This document shows, piece after piece, positions 63,430 to 64,000 of a DNA stretch of 64,000 nucleotides. Source of the stretch: Aquabacter spiritensis (lineage in GTDB: Bacteria; Pseudomonadota; Alphaproteobacteria; Rhizobiales; Xanthobacteraceae); contig NZ_SMAI01000002.1 of assembly GCF_004346185.1 (NCBI RefSeq), forward strand, positions 124,001-188,000, in the 5' to 3' direction. The notes beneath the pieces are model-generated. The model was not told where the DNA came from. It ran no database searches and saw only the letters and a list, made by a program, of their open reading frames with translations. The translations under genes and the position numbers were made by a program. Each line of letters starts with the position of its first letter. Position 1 is the first letter of the stretch.

Positions 63430-63454
63430 GGGCTCCCCGCAACATGGGGAGCCC
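63430..63454 (-). promoter_or_regulatory. Hairpin sequestering the flavin reductase ribosome-binding site
   Basis: A perfect 9-bp stem (GGGCTCCCC/GGGGAGCCC) with a 7-nt loop; on the minus-strand message its 3' arm contains the GGGGAG Shine-Dalgarno, 9 bp before ATG 63423. It could restrict translation. Confidence 0.6.
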
Positions 63455-63464
63455 ACTGCATAAA

Positions 63465-63476
63465 CTCAAATTATGA
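63465..63476 (-). promoter_or_regulatory. TCATAATTTG motif upstream of the flavin reductase gene
   Basis: Minus-strand TCATAATTTGAG, 42 bp before the start codon; second copy of the motif at 60649-60660, in the same orientation relative to its gene. Confidence 0.4.
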
Positions 63477-63501
63477 TGTGTAATTGCCCTGATCAGAACC
63501 G

Positions 63502-64000
63502 CTAATTGCCGCACGGTGCGCAATGGCGCGCGCCCCGCGCGAGGCCGTCGTACGCGTCGAGCAGGCGCTCGCGCCAGCCATGCACCGGGTCGTCCGCCGC
63601 CAGCGTTTCGACCGGGCTGACGCAACGCGCCCACATCAGCATGCCGAACACGCAATAATCGGCATAAGCCGGCGCGGCGCCGCAGATGAAGGGCTGGTGC
63701 TGGAGCATGTGGCGCAGCGGGGTGAGCGCCTGGCGCAGCTCGGAGAGCCGCACCGCGGGGTCGCCGACAACCTGTTCGAGCGGCATGCCGAAGCGCTTTT
63801 CACGGGTGGCGCGGAAATAATCACGGTCCTTCGGGTCGAGCCGCTCATAAATGTCGAGCACGACCAGCTTGGCGACCGCCGGGACCAATGCGGTGTCCGC
63901 CCAGGAATTCACGAAGCGCGCGATGGCCCGGCCCGTCTCGCCGCCGAACAGCGACGGACGGTCGGGATAGCGCGTCTCGAGATATTCCGCGATGCGGAAG
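63502..64000 (-). CDS. Glutathione S-transferase family protein (N-terminus beyond window)
   Basis: The frame is open to the right edge; 166 residues are visible. The start seen is FRIAEYLETRYPDRPSLFGG, the end of the thioredoxin-like N-domain, and the all-helical C-domain includes MLQHQPFICGAAPAYADYCVFG, a typical GST C-terminal signature. It could detoxify an electrophilic intermediate of the island or act as an isomerase. The active-site residue is outside the window. Confidence 0.85.
   Translation of the reverse strand, partial: FRIAEYLETRYPDRPSLFGGETGRAIARFVNSWADTALVPAVAKLVVLDIYERLDPKDRDYFRATREKRFGMPLEQVVGDPAVRLSELRQALTPLRHMLQHQPFICGAAPAYADYCVFGMLMWARCVSPVETLAADDPVHGWRERLLDAYDGLARGARHCAPCGN

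Overview
This is GC-rich, densely coding chromosomal DNA from an alphaproteobacterium, most likely of the order Hyphomicrobiales (Rhizobiales). The basis is the mraZ-rsmH-ftsL-ftsI-murE-murF-mraY block, the HAD-IIA/ribF pair, the aminotransferase-ftsK-lolA string, an MbfA-type membrane ferritin, and a LigD flanked by two Ku genes. I see no tRNA, insertion sequence, prophage or CRISPR array; the one structural RNA is RNase P RNA. The species cannot be named from this window.

Layout. 1-3.0 kb: the end of an unknown gene, a DUF1993 gene, then rnpB, an AmiD-like amidase and a DjlA-like TerB/J protein on the minus strand. 3.0-11.4 kb: the division and wall operon, headed by a 10-bp-phased MraZ operator. 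The run breaks after mraY: about 2.9 kb of unrelated genes (cspA, two small unknown genes, a degenerate cation-diffusion-facilitator paralogue) separate mraY from murD, and ftsW/murG/murC do not follow murD. 15.7-24.8 kb: housekeeping genes (exported protein, HAD phosphatase, ribF, DapC-like aminotransferase, ftsK, lolA, alpha/beta hydrolase). 24.8-27.7 kb: a MarR regulator, a possible gene remnant, an extradiol-type dioxygenase and an Ldh-family dehydrogenase.

27.8-40.0 kb is the most unusual region. Two giant exoproteins (1404 and 1861 aa), built from Calx-beta repeats and two modules I cannot assign, flank a LytS/LytTR-type two-component system. One has an N-terminal domain that looks lysozyme-like. 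The other carries three CBM2-like domains and a GH5 endoglucanase (resembling the Acidothermus E1 type) that appears to be inserted inside a Calx-beta domain. Neither has a Sec signal, so type I-like export is inferred; no exporter gene lies in the window.

40.0-44.3 kb: an ABC importer plus an amidase of the allophanate-hydrolase type, in one overlapping operon behind a perfect sigma-54 promoter, pointing to nitrogen scavenging. 44.3-49.9 kb: mbfA and a bacterial NHEJ set (ku, ligD, ku). 50-64 kb: a catabolic island with TetR, FAD monooxygenase, cupin, TRAP transporter, alpha/beta hydrolase, LLM flavin monooxygenase, TauE/SafE and MFS transporters, a Gfo/Idh/MocA dehydrogenase, LysR, flavin reductase and GST. 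Oxygenase and reductase probably form a two-component flavin system for an unidentified aromatic or N-heterocyclic substrate. Shared upstream motifs suggest co-regulation of several of these genes.
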